Of a stretch of DNA of 64,000 nucleotides, positions 47,619-60,069 are shown piece by piece. The stretch is taken from positions 1,095,133-1,159,132 of the forward strand of contig SRSI01000071.1 in assembly GCA_005656395.1 (NCBI GenBank), written 5' to 3'. Below the pieces are notes generated by a model. The model had not been told where the DNA came from and ran no database searches. It saw nothing but the letters and a program-made list of their open reading frames with translations. Position numbers and translations under genes: made by a program. The stretch is from Strongyloides papillosus (Eukaryota; Nematoda; Chromadorea; Rhabditida; Strongyloididae). Numbering within the stretch: position 1 is the first letter of the stretch; each line of letters opens with the position of its first letter.

Positions 47619-50600
47619 CTTAAGTTAAAATAAAAAAAATCTAAAAGGTAAGAAATTTATTATATCAAAGAATATTTCTGAAAAAATAAGTAATGTTTGA
47701 TATATTGATGTTGATATCAAAACTATGATTATATCTGCCATCAGACGCTCCTTTATATGGAGTCCAAATTATGAAAAATCTAGTATTTGATACACTTCCA
47801 TACAAAAGATATTAAAATTGGAGGTGGAAACAAAAATAAAAAGAGAAATGGATGAGTAATAAAAGGTAACCAAACAACTTTTTTTCTTACAAATTTCTAG
47901 AGAAAAATCATGAAAGCTTTAAATTTGTTATTAATACTTTACCTTTTTTAACGTATGTTAAATGGGTATTACAGAGAAAAATTAATTTGAAGGATAAATG
48001 AGTCATTAAAAGTTAAAGATATTAAATTTTAATGTTGTAAATATACTTTTTTGTATGTAATTAATTGAAAGGCATTAATTTTCGTACATTTATAAAGTTT
48101 AATCTGTTAATCTTTCATTTTAAGGAGTAGAGGTATTTAAAAAAGATAAAGAAGATTTTGTTTATTACAAAATTTTATATTATGTTTATTTACCATTCAT
48201 CAAATCACATCACATTCACATAAATCTTTTATGTAATTTTTTTACAAAAAAAAATTAAGAAACTATTTAATACAATGGATAAAAAGCTAAATTTTTGAAA
48301 TATTGAAAAAATTAATGTGACATTTTTGGATAATGTACTTTTTAAGAGGAATAAGTAAATTTTTTATAATCCGGTCAATTCAAGTTAACAATCTTTTTCC
48401 AAACTAGATATATTTATATTACACAAATGATATCTATCACTTATCATATTTTTAATAATAGACAATTTTTTGTTATTCTGTTTATTGCATTTAATATATC
48501 CATTTTTACTGTATATAATAATTATTTTCCACTCCAAACTAGATGCCATTTATTGCATTTTTATTTTAAATTTTGTATTAAAAAGTAACCTTTCTATTTT
48601 TTTTAAATGAATTAATTTTTGAAAACGTTTTTAAAAAAAATAAAAGCCATTTTCTGATATCTTTAAATGCATAGATATTTTTAAATAAATTTATATGTGG
48701 AACTGATGAAAAGAAAATTATTTAATTACTATTTTGGCATATGCAAAAATACTGTATAATCATTACTTTATGTTTGTTTCAGTGAAATAATATTAATAAT
48801 AAAAAATTCTTTTTTTATATCAATTGGTAAGTTAAATGACATTCTGCTAAAAGCCCTAAAGGTGTAATATCATTAAGCATGAGTCACAAACGTCATACAT
48901 AAAGTTAAAATTGTTTAAATTTATCAATGTAAAAGCGATTCTCAGTTTGTCTTCTTTAACATCATAATTTATTTTTATATATTATAAATATAGTAAATAA
49001 AATTTCTTACTCCTATTATAAAATGTCATTAATGAAACAAGTTTTAAAAACAAAACGCATTTAATGTTAGCATATTATGAATTGATAAGTCTACATATTG
49101 TAGATTGTTTTTTAACCATTTATTTCCTTTACCATCCAGTTTCATTCATATAAAAAATTTATCATCCGTTGATTATAGTAAATAAACTTAGTTAATTTAT
49201 TCTTTCAACTTGTAAAAATAATAAAATACATAATCAAAGCAATAAAAAAATAAACAATACTTTAAAGTAGACTAATTTAAACTCATTGGTATATAAAATT
49301 GTGCATTGATATTTTTGATGTTGTTCTGGGATTTTAATGAAAGTTGTAATGATATTATTTAATTAAAGAATTGACTTGTTCAACTATGAATTCACGTTCA
49401 CAAATTTTTATATCTATACATATCCTATCATCAAAAGAATATAATTTTTAAAATTAAACAAAAATTTGAAAACATTTTAAAGTAAAAATAAAATATTTTA
49501 AAATTCTCTTTCATTTATAAAGTAAAAATAACTATCAACAGTTGGTTATAGTGATCTATTTAAATATATACATTGTAATGTATATTTAACGGAATAATTA
49601 TAATGAACTTGAAATGAAAATTAACTAATTGAAAATAATAATTTATGTGAAAAAAATTTCTTTTATATTTGATAAAAATTTGCACATTTATTAATATGAT
49701 AACTAGGTATTAATTGATTTACAACAAAATTTTTATCTTTATAATTACTACATATATCTATTCATCATTTCTTTCGGATTATATAATAAAGAACAAAGAA
49801 AAATGATTAAGTAAGTAAAAATGTATATTATTACTAAATATAAATTAAGAAAAGTAAAATTAACTCAATTTTATTACTAGTCACTTTTATATATTTATGT
49901 ATATCATTTACTTCATAGTAGGGTGCATTTTTGAAGATTCAGGAAACAAAATTTAATAGAATTTTATTTCTATATATACATATATCCTAAATGAAAACTT
50001 TTTTAAATAAGTATTATCTTACAACAGTATAATTGTTTTCTTCCAAAAATATATTTAATATATTTTTCTTTTATAATTAAATATTTAATGAACTTTATTC
50101 TTTTCTATTCTAATGATTTTTAAATATATATATATTATTTCTTATTTTCTTACATTAAAAGATAAAAATTTATTAAATTTCTAAATAAATAGATTTTATC
50201 TTATCCCCTTATTTTGAATATTTAATTTTACTAGATAGACAATATTGTATAATTTCATCAAATTAATTAAAATGTAAAAGTTAGCAAATTGTGGTAATCA
50301 AAAATATAGTATCATGGCAACTTCATCCTCCTTTTTATAATTAAATTCGTTAAAAGTAAAAATCATGCAAATCCAATATTTGTTTTCTTTACATCATTAC
50401 ACTATCAAATATCATTTAATGATAGTCCATCAATTTTCTTTACATCAACACATTTGTCCTCATATTTTGATTTTTGCCATTTAAACCTTTAATACTCCAA
50501 CCTTTAGACTCATTCTAACAAATATGACAGATTTTATAAAGTTATTCTTTGTATTTTGCCGAATGTAATTTATACATATACACATATATCACTTCAGTAC

Positions 50601-50875
50601 AATGAAATATGATTGGTTTGTGAATAATAGTATTCTTCTGTTTACATTTAACATCCTCAATTTATTATTGTTACAATAAGATTTATTTAAATTTATAATT
50701 ACTACTAAATTATATATGTATTAATTCAAAATATAATTTAAGTTTTTATCAAGAAGTATTCTTATTCCTATTGTTTGTATTTATGTTTTCATTCTTCAAA
50801 ATTTCATTTTTACTTCCGTGTAAATAAATTACTTTTATCATTAATTATAGGTATAATTTTTTCTATGATATTATT
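47619..50875. other. 3.3 kb AT-rich intergenic region
   Basis: Divergent flanks of the DB-module and fucosyltransferase genes. Both strands read; no supported exon, RNA gene or transposon terminus found. Confidence 0.5.
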
Positions 50876-52198
50876 ATGAAAAAAACATTTCTTTATTGTG
50901 ATAATAAAAATATAAAAAATTATTTCAATGAAAAAATAAAAAAATTTTTTCAACTCCTAAATGTTTTTATTTTCTATTCCATTACGTTCCTAACGATCAT
51001 TTTTATTATCCTATTTTTTTATATTATTACTTTAAATTATCTAAAATATTTTGTAAAATATCTACTAAAATCACATGATATTGAAAATGAAAACCTTTTT
51101 GATGGAGACTTTTATATAAATAATGAAACCGATAGGGTATTAGAGCAATTAAATTACCTACCACCTAAAGATTTTGATGGAATAATTTTATTTTATGATC
51201 ACCAATCAACGAACACTGGAGCAGGTCCTTTTTATCAAAGCAATTGCCCATACAAGAATTGTTTTATAACAAATTCAATTGACACATCAAATAAATTAGA
51301 TTATATTATCTTTTCACCTAATGAGATGGATGAGGGAACATTAATTAAATTACATAACTCAAGATTTGATAAACAAATATGGATATTAAAGTTGTTCGAA
51401 AATCCTGAAAATACAGAAGATTTGGATAAGTATAATAATTTAATAAATTTCACCTCTAGTTATCGTTGGGACTCTGATATTGTTGTTCCATATGGTAAAT
51501 TTATAACATATGATGATGAAAGGTACATAAATAAGGGGAACAAATACAGTAAAAATCTAAACAAAAGAAATGACATGGTTCATAAGTTGAAAAAAAAGAA
51601 TCCTCGTATTGCAATGTTTGTATCAAATTGTTTTACAAAAAATTTCAGACTAAACTACACATATCAAATATCAAAATACTATCCAGTTGATGTATATGGT
51701 AAATGTAGTGATAAAACAATTAATAGGCAAGATGGTTTTAAACTTTTAAAAAATAAGTATAAGTATTACTTAGCATTTGAAAATGGCAATTGTCAAGAGT
51801 ATGTAACTGAGAAATTTTTTATTAATGCTTTAGAAAATTATGTCATACCAATTGTCTTAGGTCCATCAAAAGAATATTATCAAAAGATTGCTCCAATAAA
51901 TTCATTTATACATATTAGTGACTTTAAAAATGCAAAAGACTTATCATTGTAAGATTTTTTTCCACATTCTTTTAATTTTTAACATTTTTTTAGATACCTT
52001 AAGTATTTAGATGATAATCCAAAAGAATATTTAAAATATTTTGAGTGGATCAATAATGGGAAATTTATTGATACTAAATTTTGGTGTAGATTATGTATTT
52101 TTGCACAAAATCCAAAAAAAAAAATTTACACTGATATTAACAAGTGGTGGAAGGGTAAAAAAACCTGTGATAATGTTAAGTCTCAATGGCAAATCTGA
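50876..52198 (+). CDS. Alpha-1,3-fucosyltransferase, GT10 family
   Basis: Golgi type II membrane enzyme that transfers fucose from GDP-fucose to N-acetylglucosamine on glycans. Exons 50876-51948 and 51994-52198 join in phase; about 425 aa. A short cytosolic tail is followed by one membrane anchor (about residues 27-64, very rich in I, F and L), a stem, then the catalytic domain. GT10 hallmarks: SSYRWDSDIVVPYG, the acceptor/GDP region VDVYGKC, and the signature YKYYLAFENGNCQEYVTEKFFINALENYVIPIVLG (shown by its start YKYYLAFENGNCQEYVTEKF). The short second exon supplies NPKEYLKYFEWINN and the C-terminal cysteines. Core versus Lewis-type specificity cannot be decided from sequence. C. elegans has several fut genes of this type, so no symbol is given. 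Confidence 0.9.
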
Positions 52199-53673
52199 AG
52201 AGAAAGAAGAATTATATATTGATTTTCTTTAAGAAAACTTTGTTTTTTTATAAATTATTGTTTATATTTCCTCTAAAATAAATTTATCTATCCATTCTTC
52301 GATATATGTTTTGGTGTTTTAAATAGTTAAACTTTTTTTAATGATACGATTATGTTTAATATAAATTTTAACATTTTAAATATTCTTTTATATAAACATA
52401 AAATTATCCATTTTATTATTAAATTTTAATGATAATAACTAAAATTTTCTGTATAATATTATGTAAAATTTTTCTTATCAATTAACTATTTTAAAACCTC
52501 TTTAATAAAAAGTAATTACAATAAATTTAAATAATAAATTATTAAGAAAAGTATTTTTAAACATTTGATGATAGAATAAGTAATATGATAATACGGGAAA
52601 TAAAAAAGTATTTTATTTATATGAAAAGATTCAAATTAAAAAGAATACAACATACACATCAACAATTATATTGTTGAAAAGAATTTAGATTAAAAAAAAT
52701 AAAAAGAAGTTATCCTTAGAAAGTTTTAACTTTTACTCCAGAAAAATTTTTATCTAATTTATTTTTGACATTATATTTTTAACATTAAATCTTTTTTAAT
52801 ATTTATACATATTTAACCGTTTTCTATATAACTCAAATTTGGAAACATCATTTAAAGTTGTAATATTTATAAGTAAATTGGCTTTAAAATATATTTTATT
52901 AAGTGTCTTCATAAAATTTTACATTACTACAACTTGAAAACTCTTTTACAGATAGATAATAAAATATACTACAATAAATTAACTTTAACAAACAATTATA
53001 TTAAATTTTGCTGTAACTTGGTTTGTTAGTAGCTATATCTATTATGAATTTTATATATCAAACAATCATATAAAGATATATTATATGTATATTTGAGTAA
53101 AATTCTTCTTCCTTATAAAAATATAAGTAAAAATTTTTATCATTATTTTTTTAAATATTATTTATTTATGAATTTATTTGTATTTTTTAAAATTGTCATT
53201 GTCTGACTGGAACATCAAATTTACAAGCACATTAAATAGTTACTAACAAAAAACATTTTTTTATCAAAATTTCCAAATTTTCTTTTCCTTGCTTAGTAGA
53301 ATGCATAGTTTTAAAATTAATTTATATATATGTATTTTTTGTCTACATCTTATTCTTTAAAATTAACTAGAAAAAATTTTTAGAAAAAGAAAGATAATAA
53401 AATTATGACTGAACTATATTTAGAATTTGAATAATTCTACAACCAAAGTCAATTTCATTGTATTCTTTTAACGATTTCAAGATTTTAATAGAAAAAATAA
53501 GTATTAAATTACTTTTTAAAATCAGTTTAAAAAAAAGTAATAAAATCATTACTTATTGTGCAGTAAACAAACTTTTATATTATTCCTTTTATTTGTATCA
53601 AATTAAAATTTGCACCATTCATATAATAGAAACACATTTATCTATTACATTTTTTTAATACCTAATTATTTAT
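52199..53673. other. 1.5 kb AT-rich intergenic region
   Basis: No supported exon. Contains the 5' flank of the next channel gene. Confidence 0.5.
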
Positions 53674-55099
53674 ATGAGAAATATATGTGGTACATTAAAA
53701 TCAATGAAAAAATTACAATTAAAATTAATCTTAATTGTTATTTATTTATGGCAGTTGCCAAATACACAATGCCAATATGAAAATTATAAATATTGTTCAA
53801 ATGAAACAGATATCATTGATCATTTGTTAATGGATACAGCGCAACATTACAATCGCCACCAAATACCATCATATCCAGTAACTGTAAAAATTGAACTATG
53901 GATTCAGGAAGTTACTTCCGTCTCTGAAATGACTGAAGATTTTGAAATTGGTAAGTAAAATACTTTTTTTTAATATTTGTATTATTTTTTTAAAAGATTT
54001 ATATGTTAATGAGTATTGGGAAGATCCAGCATTGCAATATGATTACATGCGCCCATGTAAAAGGAATCTGACATTTGATTACAACATGTGGGATGAAATA
54101 TGGATTCCAAATACATGCTTCATCAATACAAAAAGTGCAGAAATCCACAGTTCACCATTTCGAAATGTCTTCTTAATGGTATTCCCAAATGGTATGTTTT
54201 AACTAAAAATAAAGATATAATAGTAACAATTTCTAAAAAGTACTTTAAAATAAGTGTACTTAACATTAAATTACAATATATATATAAATAGAATCATTTT
54301 ATTTTCTCTTTCTAGGATCTCTTTGGTCAAATTGGAGAATTAAAAGTCGAGGACCTTGTGAAGTGGACTTAAGACACTTTCCTCTTGATTCAATTTCGTG
54401 TTATTTAACTTTCGAATCCTACAACTACAATCAAAGGGAAGTCCACATGATATGGCATCCAGAAGTACCTGTTTCATTATCAAAAAATATAACACTTCCA
54501 GATTTTGATTTAGTACATTTTAATCACGTTGCAATAACAAAAGAATATGCTGCTGGTAATTGGGATGAGTTAACAGTATCATTTATGTTTAGGAGGAGAT
54601 ACGGGTGGTATTTATTGCAAGGATACATTCCAACATATATGACAGTCTTCATTAGTTGGATACCATTTTATTTAGGACCTAAAGCCATACCTGCAAGGAC
54701 AATGATTGGTGTTAATGCCCTCCTAGCTATAACATTTCAATTTGGAAATGTTATTAGAAATTTACCAAGAGTTAATTATGTTAAAGCTATTGATGTTTGG
54801 ATGTTATCAGGTATCGGCTTTGTATTTGCATCACTTGTTGAGTTAGCTATTGTTGGATATGTTACAAGGAATGATGAAAAAGCGACATATAAAATAAGTA
54901 ATGGAACAAAAAAAAGAAGGGTAAATTTTAAAAAAGAATATTATATTTTTTTATATTTATTTTTTAGAAAAAATTATCAAATAAAATAAATTGTGAACAA
55001 TTGGATTTGTTATCAAGAATATTATTTCCTGGAGTTTTTACATTTTTCAATCTAATATACTGGGGAGTTTATATGAAAGGATTAAGAAATAACTTCTAA
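53674..55099 (+). CDS. Cys-loop ligand-gated anion channel, MOD-1/LGC-50-like
   Basis: Plasma-membrane pentameric channel subunit. Exons 53674-53950, 53997-54191, 54316-54920 and 54968-55099 join in phase; about 402 aa. Start: ATG 53674 or the in-frame ATG 53704 just before the signal peptide (LKLILIVIYLW). Extracellular domain has WDEIWIPNTCF, Cys loop CEVDLRHFPLDSISC and WDELTVSFMFRRR at the M1 edge. The pre-M2 loop carries IPARTMIGVNALLAITFQF: Pro-Ala-Arg is present, so an anion channel is predicted. The GNVIRNLPRVNYVKAIDVWM block is that of the nematode amine-gated group (MOD-1, LGC-50 and relatives). The M3-M4 loop is very short (about 40 residues) and M4 (RILFPGVFTFFNLIYWGVYM) comes from the last exon. 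The ligand cannot be read from sequence. Confidence 0.88.
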
Positions 55100-55307
55100 G
55101 CATATAATAATGTATATATGGCAAAATAGTTTTATGTGCCTTTACACTAATACAACTAATTTTCATATTCATTAAAAATATATATTTTTTACGATCATAA
55201 AATAAACGTTACAAAAATTTCAAAAGAAAGTATAATTATACATAAGGTAGTATTTTATCATGATAAAATTAATAAAAATTTTTCTCCTTTTCTTCCTTTT
55301 TTTCTTC

Positions 55308-56865
55308 TCATGATTTATAGAGTTCAACAAAATCGCTTGGGCACCAACCACTTCTTGATGTATCAAGATCTCGGCAAAATATCCAACCACGATTACCACC
55401 TTTCATGAAAAAATATTTTTTACCTTTCTCAAGTCCTAACTCTGCCTTTGAACGTGGTGAATAATATATTTTAGCTAAAACTAAATTTCCGTACTCCCAG
55501 GTGTTGTATTTAAAGATTGGTATTGGCTTGTCGTCATAATCTGGAGCTGGAATAGGTATTCTATCGTGATAAATTTTGTTGTCTGGGAATGAGGAACTAT
55601 AATGTTTAACTGCACTTGATTCATCTTTAATCGTTATTGGAGATGTTGTAGTATGGTGGTAGTGATGATGATGATGTTGATGTTGTTCATGAACTACTTT
55701 TTTAACTTCATTTCTAATTTTTGTTACTCTAGGCATAACAACTGGTGGTGCATTATTTTGTCTAACTTCCTCAACTTTTTTTTCAAACTCCTCAATCATC
55801 TGTCTTTGTTTCATAATATTATTATTATTTTCGTTGTCATCATTTGTTATATTTTTATTTCCATCTTCAATAGTTATTATAGGATGATCAGGTGTTGGCG
55901 TTTCTATAACAAATGGTGATTCGGGTAACTCCTCATGAACGAGTTCTACAGTTGCTGGTGTTAATCGTGATGGTATACTTTCGGTATCAGTTGTATGTAT
56001 CTCTTGAATATTAATAACATTATTAATAGGTTCCTCCTGAACAATATTTTTAATCTCTTCAGCTGCCTCAATTAATTCTTGCTCAAGGTTTTCATCTTCT
56101 TTTTTTACATCTTTTAAATCATCCTCTTTAATTAAATTTCTAGCATCATTCTTTGATAATGTGTTATGCCTTGTATTTGAATATGATGGATCAATAAGCT
56201 GGAGAGCATTCTTATAAAACTCAATTTGCTTTTTAGTTATCTCTCTATTAAATCTAGCGATAAAATCATATCTAATTTTTGCTATATTTTCATGCTCCTC
56301 CAAAGATACATTTAAAAATTCTTGAACATCATTATCAGTAAGTTTTTTCTTCTTCAATAATGCATTCTTTTTTTTAACCTGCTGATCAAATGTTTCTTTC
56401 ATTGTTGCTATATGACTTTTTTCTTTTTTAGATTGTACTTGTAATTTTGCAACAAATTTTCTAATGCTCTCAATCTATAAAAATGAATAAATCCATATTT
56501 TTTAGTGTTAAAAAATTATCAACATACACTTTCAGTATATTCTTTTAAGACAAGATCAAAATTTCCTGCCATTTCTTTAGTTTCGTAAGAAGCTACTTTT
56601 GCACCTTCACAATTTTCCGGACTACTTTTAGAAAATTCATTAAGTGCTGTTAGGTAAGTTTTGGATGCGGAAGTCATATCTATTTAAATGTACGTAAATG
56701 TATATATTTTTATTTACAAAACTAACCTTCTATTGTTTTTAACCATTTCTCACCAGCATTAGTAAGTGATAAGAGTTGTGGATAAAATTTTTCTTCTATT
56801 TGTTGTTGAATATTTTTTATAATTTTGTATCTCGAATCATTATTAATTTTGGTAAGAGATGCCAT
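55308..56865 (-). CDS. I-BAR (IMD) plus SH3 protein, IRSp53/BAIAP2-like
   Basis: Predicted membrane-bending adaptor linking phosphoinositide membranes to actin regulators. Exons 56865-56727, 56679-56528 and 56474-55308 join in phase; about 485 aa. Residues about 1-185 are helical and charged with the I-BAR pattern (FYPQLLSLTNAGEKWLKTIE, then ASKTYLTALNEFSK, then long coiled helices ending FNREITKKQIEFYKNALQL). A low-complexity middle is Glu-rich and has a His run (HEQHQHHHHHYHH) coded near 55660. A C-terminal SH3-like domain follows (VLAKIYYSPRSKAELGLEKG...WIFCRDL...GWCPSDFVELYKS). The order fits IRSp53; a generic BAR-SH3 protein is the alternative. Confidence 0.7.
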
Positions 56866-58319
56866 TTTCTAAAGATAAAAAAGGCAATGAAGATGAATAA
56901 GTTTAAATAAGGGTTTTAAAAGTGATAGTCATGTAGTAAGAGGTAAGGTATTGAGTTTTAAAACATATTTACTTTTATAATATTTTTATAACGCAAATAT
57001 GTGTATAAATTTTTGGAGAGGCAAACAAAAACTAAGATGGTATGGTTAGTAATATTCTGATCAGATTAAAGATGGATGCCCTTTCCAACTTTATGTATAT
57101 TGAATGGTGTATATTTTATATATAAAATGAAAAAAATGACAACGTTTAAAAATGAATATTATTAATATAGAATAAGGAACCTATTTTGTATCAAGTTTTA
57201 TCAAAATCACTACATATATATGCACAAAAATATTTCTCCTAATAAATGTTTAACATTATATTATGCTTATGATTAAAATAATATTTTACAATAAGAAGAG
57301 TATAGATAATAATTATAGATAACAAGAGTAAAATCATTGAAAAGTTGGATATAAAAGGTAAATGTTAAATTTTACCTATGCGGTAACCTATGTCTTGATG
57401 ACTATATATGAGAATGATAAGTTTATATATTAAAAATATAAAATTTTTAAAGGTAAGAAAATGAATAAATATATGTGTAAAGCATCATTATATCAAATAA
57501 TAATTTTTTATATTCAAATTGAAAAATAAAATGATAAGATATTATTCAATAAGTTAGTTATATATACCTAGAAGAGTAATCAAAATTTGTTGGAAGACTT
57601 TCTATTTATATAGAAATTAAATGTCTTTAATGATATTTGGTAATCAACATTTTCCTAGATATCAAAATATGTAAAAATGCATCTTTGGTACAATTATAAT
57701 CACAGATTATCTTCAATTTATTAATAAATGATAACAGTAATATAGCGATCTAAGTATGAATTTTAGAATAAGTAATTAATGTGTTAAAACATCATTTAAC
57801 AGTCATACTTTAAAAAGTAACACCGACACATATAAATTTTCTAAGTTGCCTATACTTTTTAAATTCTTTCAGAGATTATGGACCATCATGCTAGTAAATG
57901 ATTGTAATTTAAGTATATAAATATATAATTGATAAACGAAAAGTGTTTTATTGCTTAAAATTTTACAATACAATTAAAAATCATTTAAAATAAACTGTTA
58001 TATTAACACCAAATTGATATAGAAAATATATAACATTTGTTAATAGAAAAATTATTAATAAAAATTATTATCTTAATATGATCAATAAAAATAATTTTTG
58101 TTGTGACCATTATCTGATTATATTTGACTCATTCATCCAAATAAAAAAGAGAAGTAAATAATTGTTATTAAAACAAAATATGTTCAGGTTTGATGATTAA
58201 TTAAAAAAGGTGGAAAAAATATAACTAAAAAATGATTAGAGTTTTGATTTGACGATTACTTTACAGAAAGGTACATCATATATTCAAAAAAAAGAAAAAG
58301 GGTTAGAAAGTGCAAAATT
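56866..58319. other. 1.5 kb AT-rich intergenic region
   Basis: 5' flank of the I-BAR gene and 3' flank of ZC4H2. Both strands read; no supported feature. Confidence 0.5.
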
Positions 58320-60069
58320 TTAATCACCTTTCCTTTTTGGTTTTTTTGGATTTTTTGATCTACTTTTACTTTTACACATAGGACAAATTGGAGCGTTTCT
58401 GTGGATTTGTTGTAAACAAGATTGACATGTCTTCATAGGTGGTGATTGATGGCTACTATCTTTTCCCATTGGATGGATTGTTGAATTCATCATTCTCATA
58501 TTTGAATGAAATCTAGCTGCATTACCCAAAGGGTTCCCTAAACCATTTCCTATTCCCATATTTTGCATTGATGTTTGAAATTGTCCATTTGAATTGTTAC
58601 CCATTAAATATGGTGATGGATCAAAACTAAACATTAAATTAGGTAATTTAAAAGGTGTCATAAACGGATTTGGTAATTGTCCGTGGGTCATATTTGGTGT
58701 TGATATTGAATTATTATTACTGGGTGGTGTAATATTTGCTTGATTATTTTCAGCTTCATCTTCTTTCATTTTTAATTTAAACGCATTTAAACCGGAAGGG
58801 AGTGATGACACGGGAATTGCATCTTCCTCTTTAATACATCCAGATTCCAAACCAAGTCTATTAGCATTCTCTAGAAGTTTAAAAACTTCTGAATATTTTT
58901 GTGATAATTTATTTTCAAGTGTCTTTTGATCTGATTTTATCTCTAAAAGTACTTTTTCTAATGATTCCTTATCATTATTTATTTGGCGAAGTATATCTTC
59001 TTGTTCTTGTTTTTCTTTCAATATTGCTTCTAGTGTTATTTGCGTTTCACTAAAAAAATCTCCTGCACGTTGGTATTCCTCATATTCACCCAATAATTCT
59101 AAACGCTTAACAGTAAAATCTTCGAGTGCTTTCCTGGAAAAATAGTAAATTTATTTACTGTGTAAAAGAAAAAGAACATGTTCTTATTTTCAAAAAAAAA
59201 ATTTTTCTATTATATTTTAAAAATTTGACTAAAAATATTAATCAAATAAATGTACAAAACAAAATATTTTACTTATTCATTTATATTTGTTGCATGGGAA
59301 TAAAATATTTCACACATTTGAGTAATAACTTTTAATTTTAAAGTTATACACATTTTAAAATGTCAAAGAGTACCGAAAATAAAGTTTTTACTTCTTTAAT
59401 TTATTGAAATGTTTTATGTAACAAATTTTAATTTATGTGGTGTAAAATGTAATATAAAAGATATTGTATAGGGTCATTAAAAATGACATGAGGGCAAGAT
59501 AATAAAAAAGAAACTGTTGTCGTATACTAGATGTACAAATAGAATAAATATTTATATTAATCACAAGGGAATTATCATTAATCAATTTATATTTTTGTTA
59601 TTATCGTATAAAAAGAAAATAAAAAGAGATTTTTTTATCATTTTTTGATACAAAAATATAGATGAATTTTGATTAGTCATAAAAAGTACTGTATTTATGA
59701 GACTACAATTTTGATATTTACATTAATCTCTAAATTATCAAAATTATAAAAAATGTCACATAAATGATTTAATTGTACACATTTTTGTTTACCTTACTTA
59801 TCAATATTTATTAATAAAAAATGATAATTTTTTTGTACTGTTTAGTTATAGTTGAATGTATGTGTCAGTTATCTATCCATCTGAAGAATTTTTCGAATAA
59901 AATATGCATTTTTATATTATAATCAACTTGAGAGATAGTAGTATTAGATAAACTAGAAAAAATTTGAAGTATTTTAAACTCACTTTGCAATAGCTATTTT
60001 TGACAATTCGATTTTAACTTCATCAAGTGTAACAGAAGATTTATCATCCTTCTCCTCAACATTAGACAT
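58320..60069 (-). CDS. ZC4H2: ZC4H2, C4H2 zinc-finger protein
   Basis: Nuclear/postsynaptic zinc-finger protein implicated in neuronal and neuromuscular development in vertebrates. Exons 60069-59984 and 59133-58320 join in phase; about 299 aa. A long N-terminal coiled coil ([20 protein letters not shown] to [13 protein letters not shown]) is followed by an Asn/Met-rich linker and the C-terminal C4H2 finger [18 protein letters not shown] (spacing C-x2-C-x4-H-x5-C-x2-C). The tail [15 protein letters not shown] almost matches the human end. The linker is longer than in human. The intron (59134-59983) is about 850 bp, roughly 20 times the usual intron here. Confidence 0.94.
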
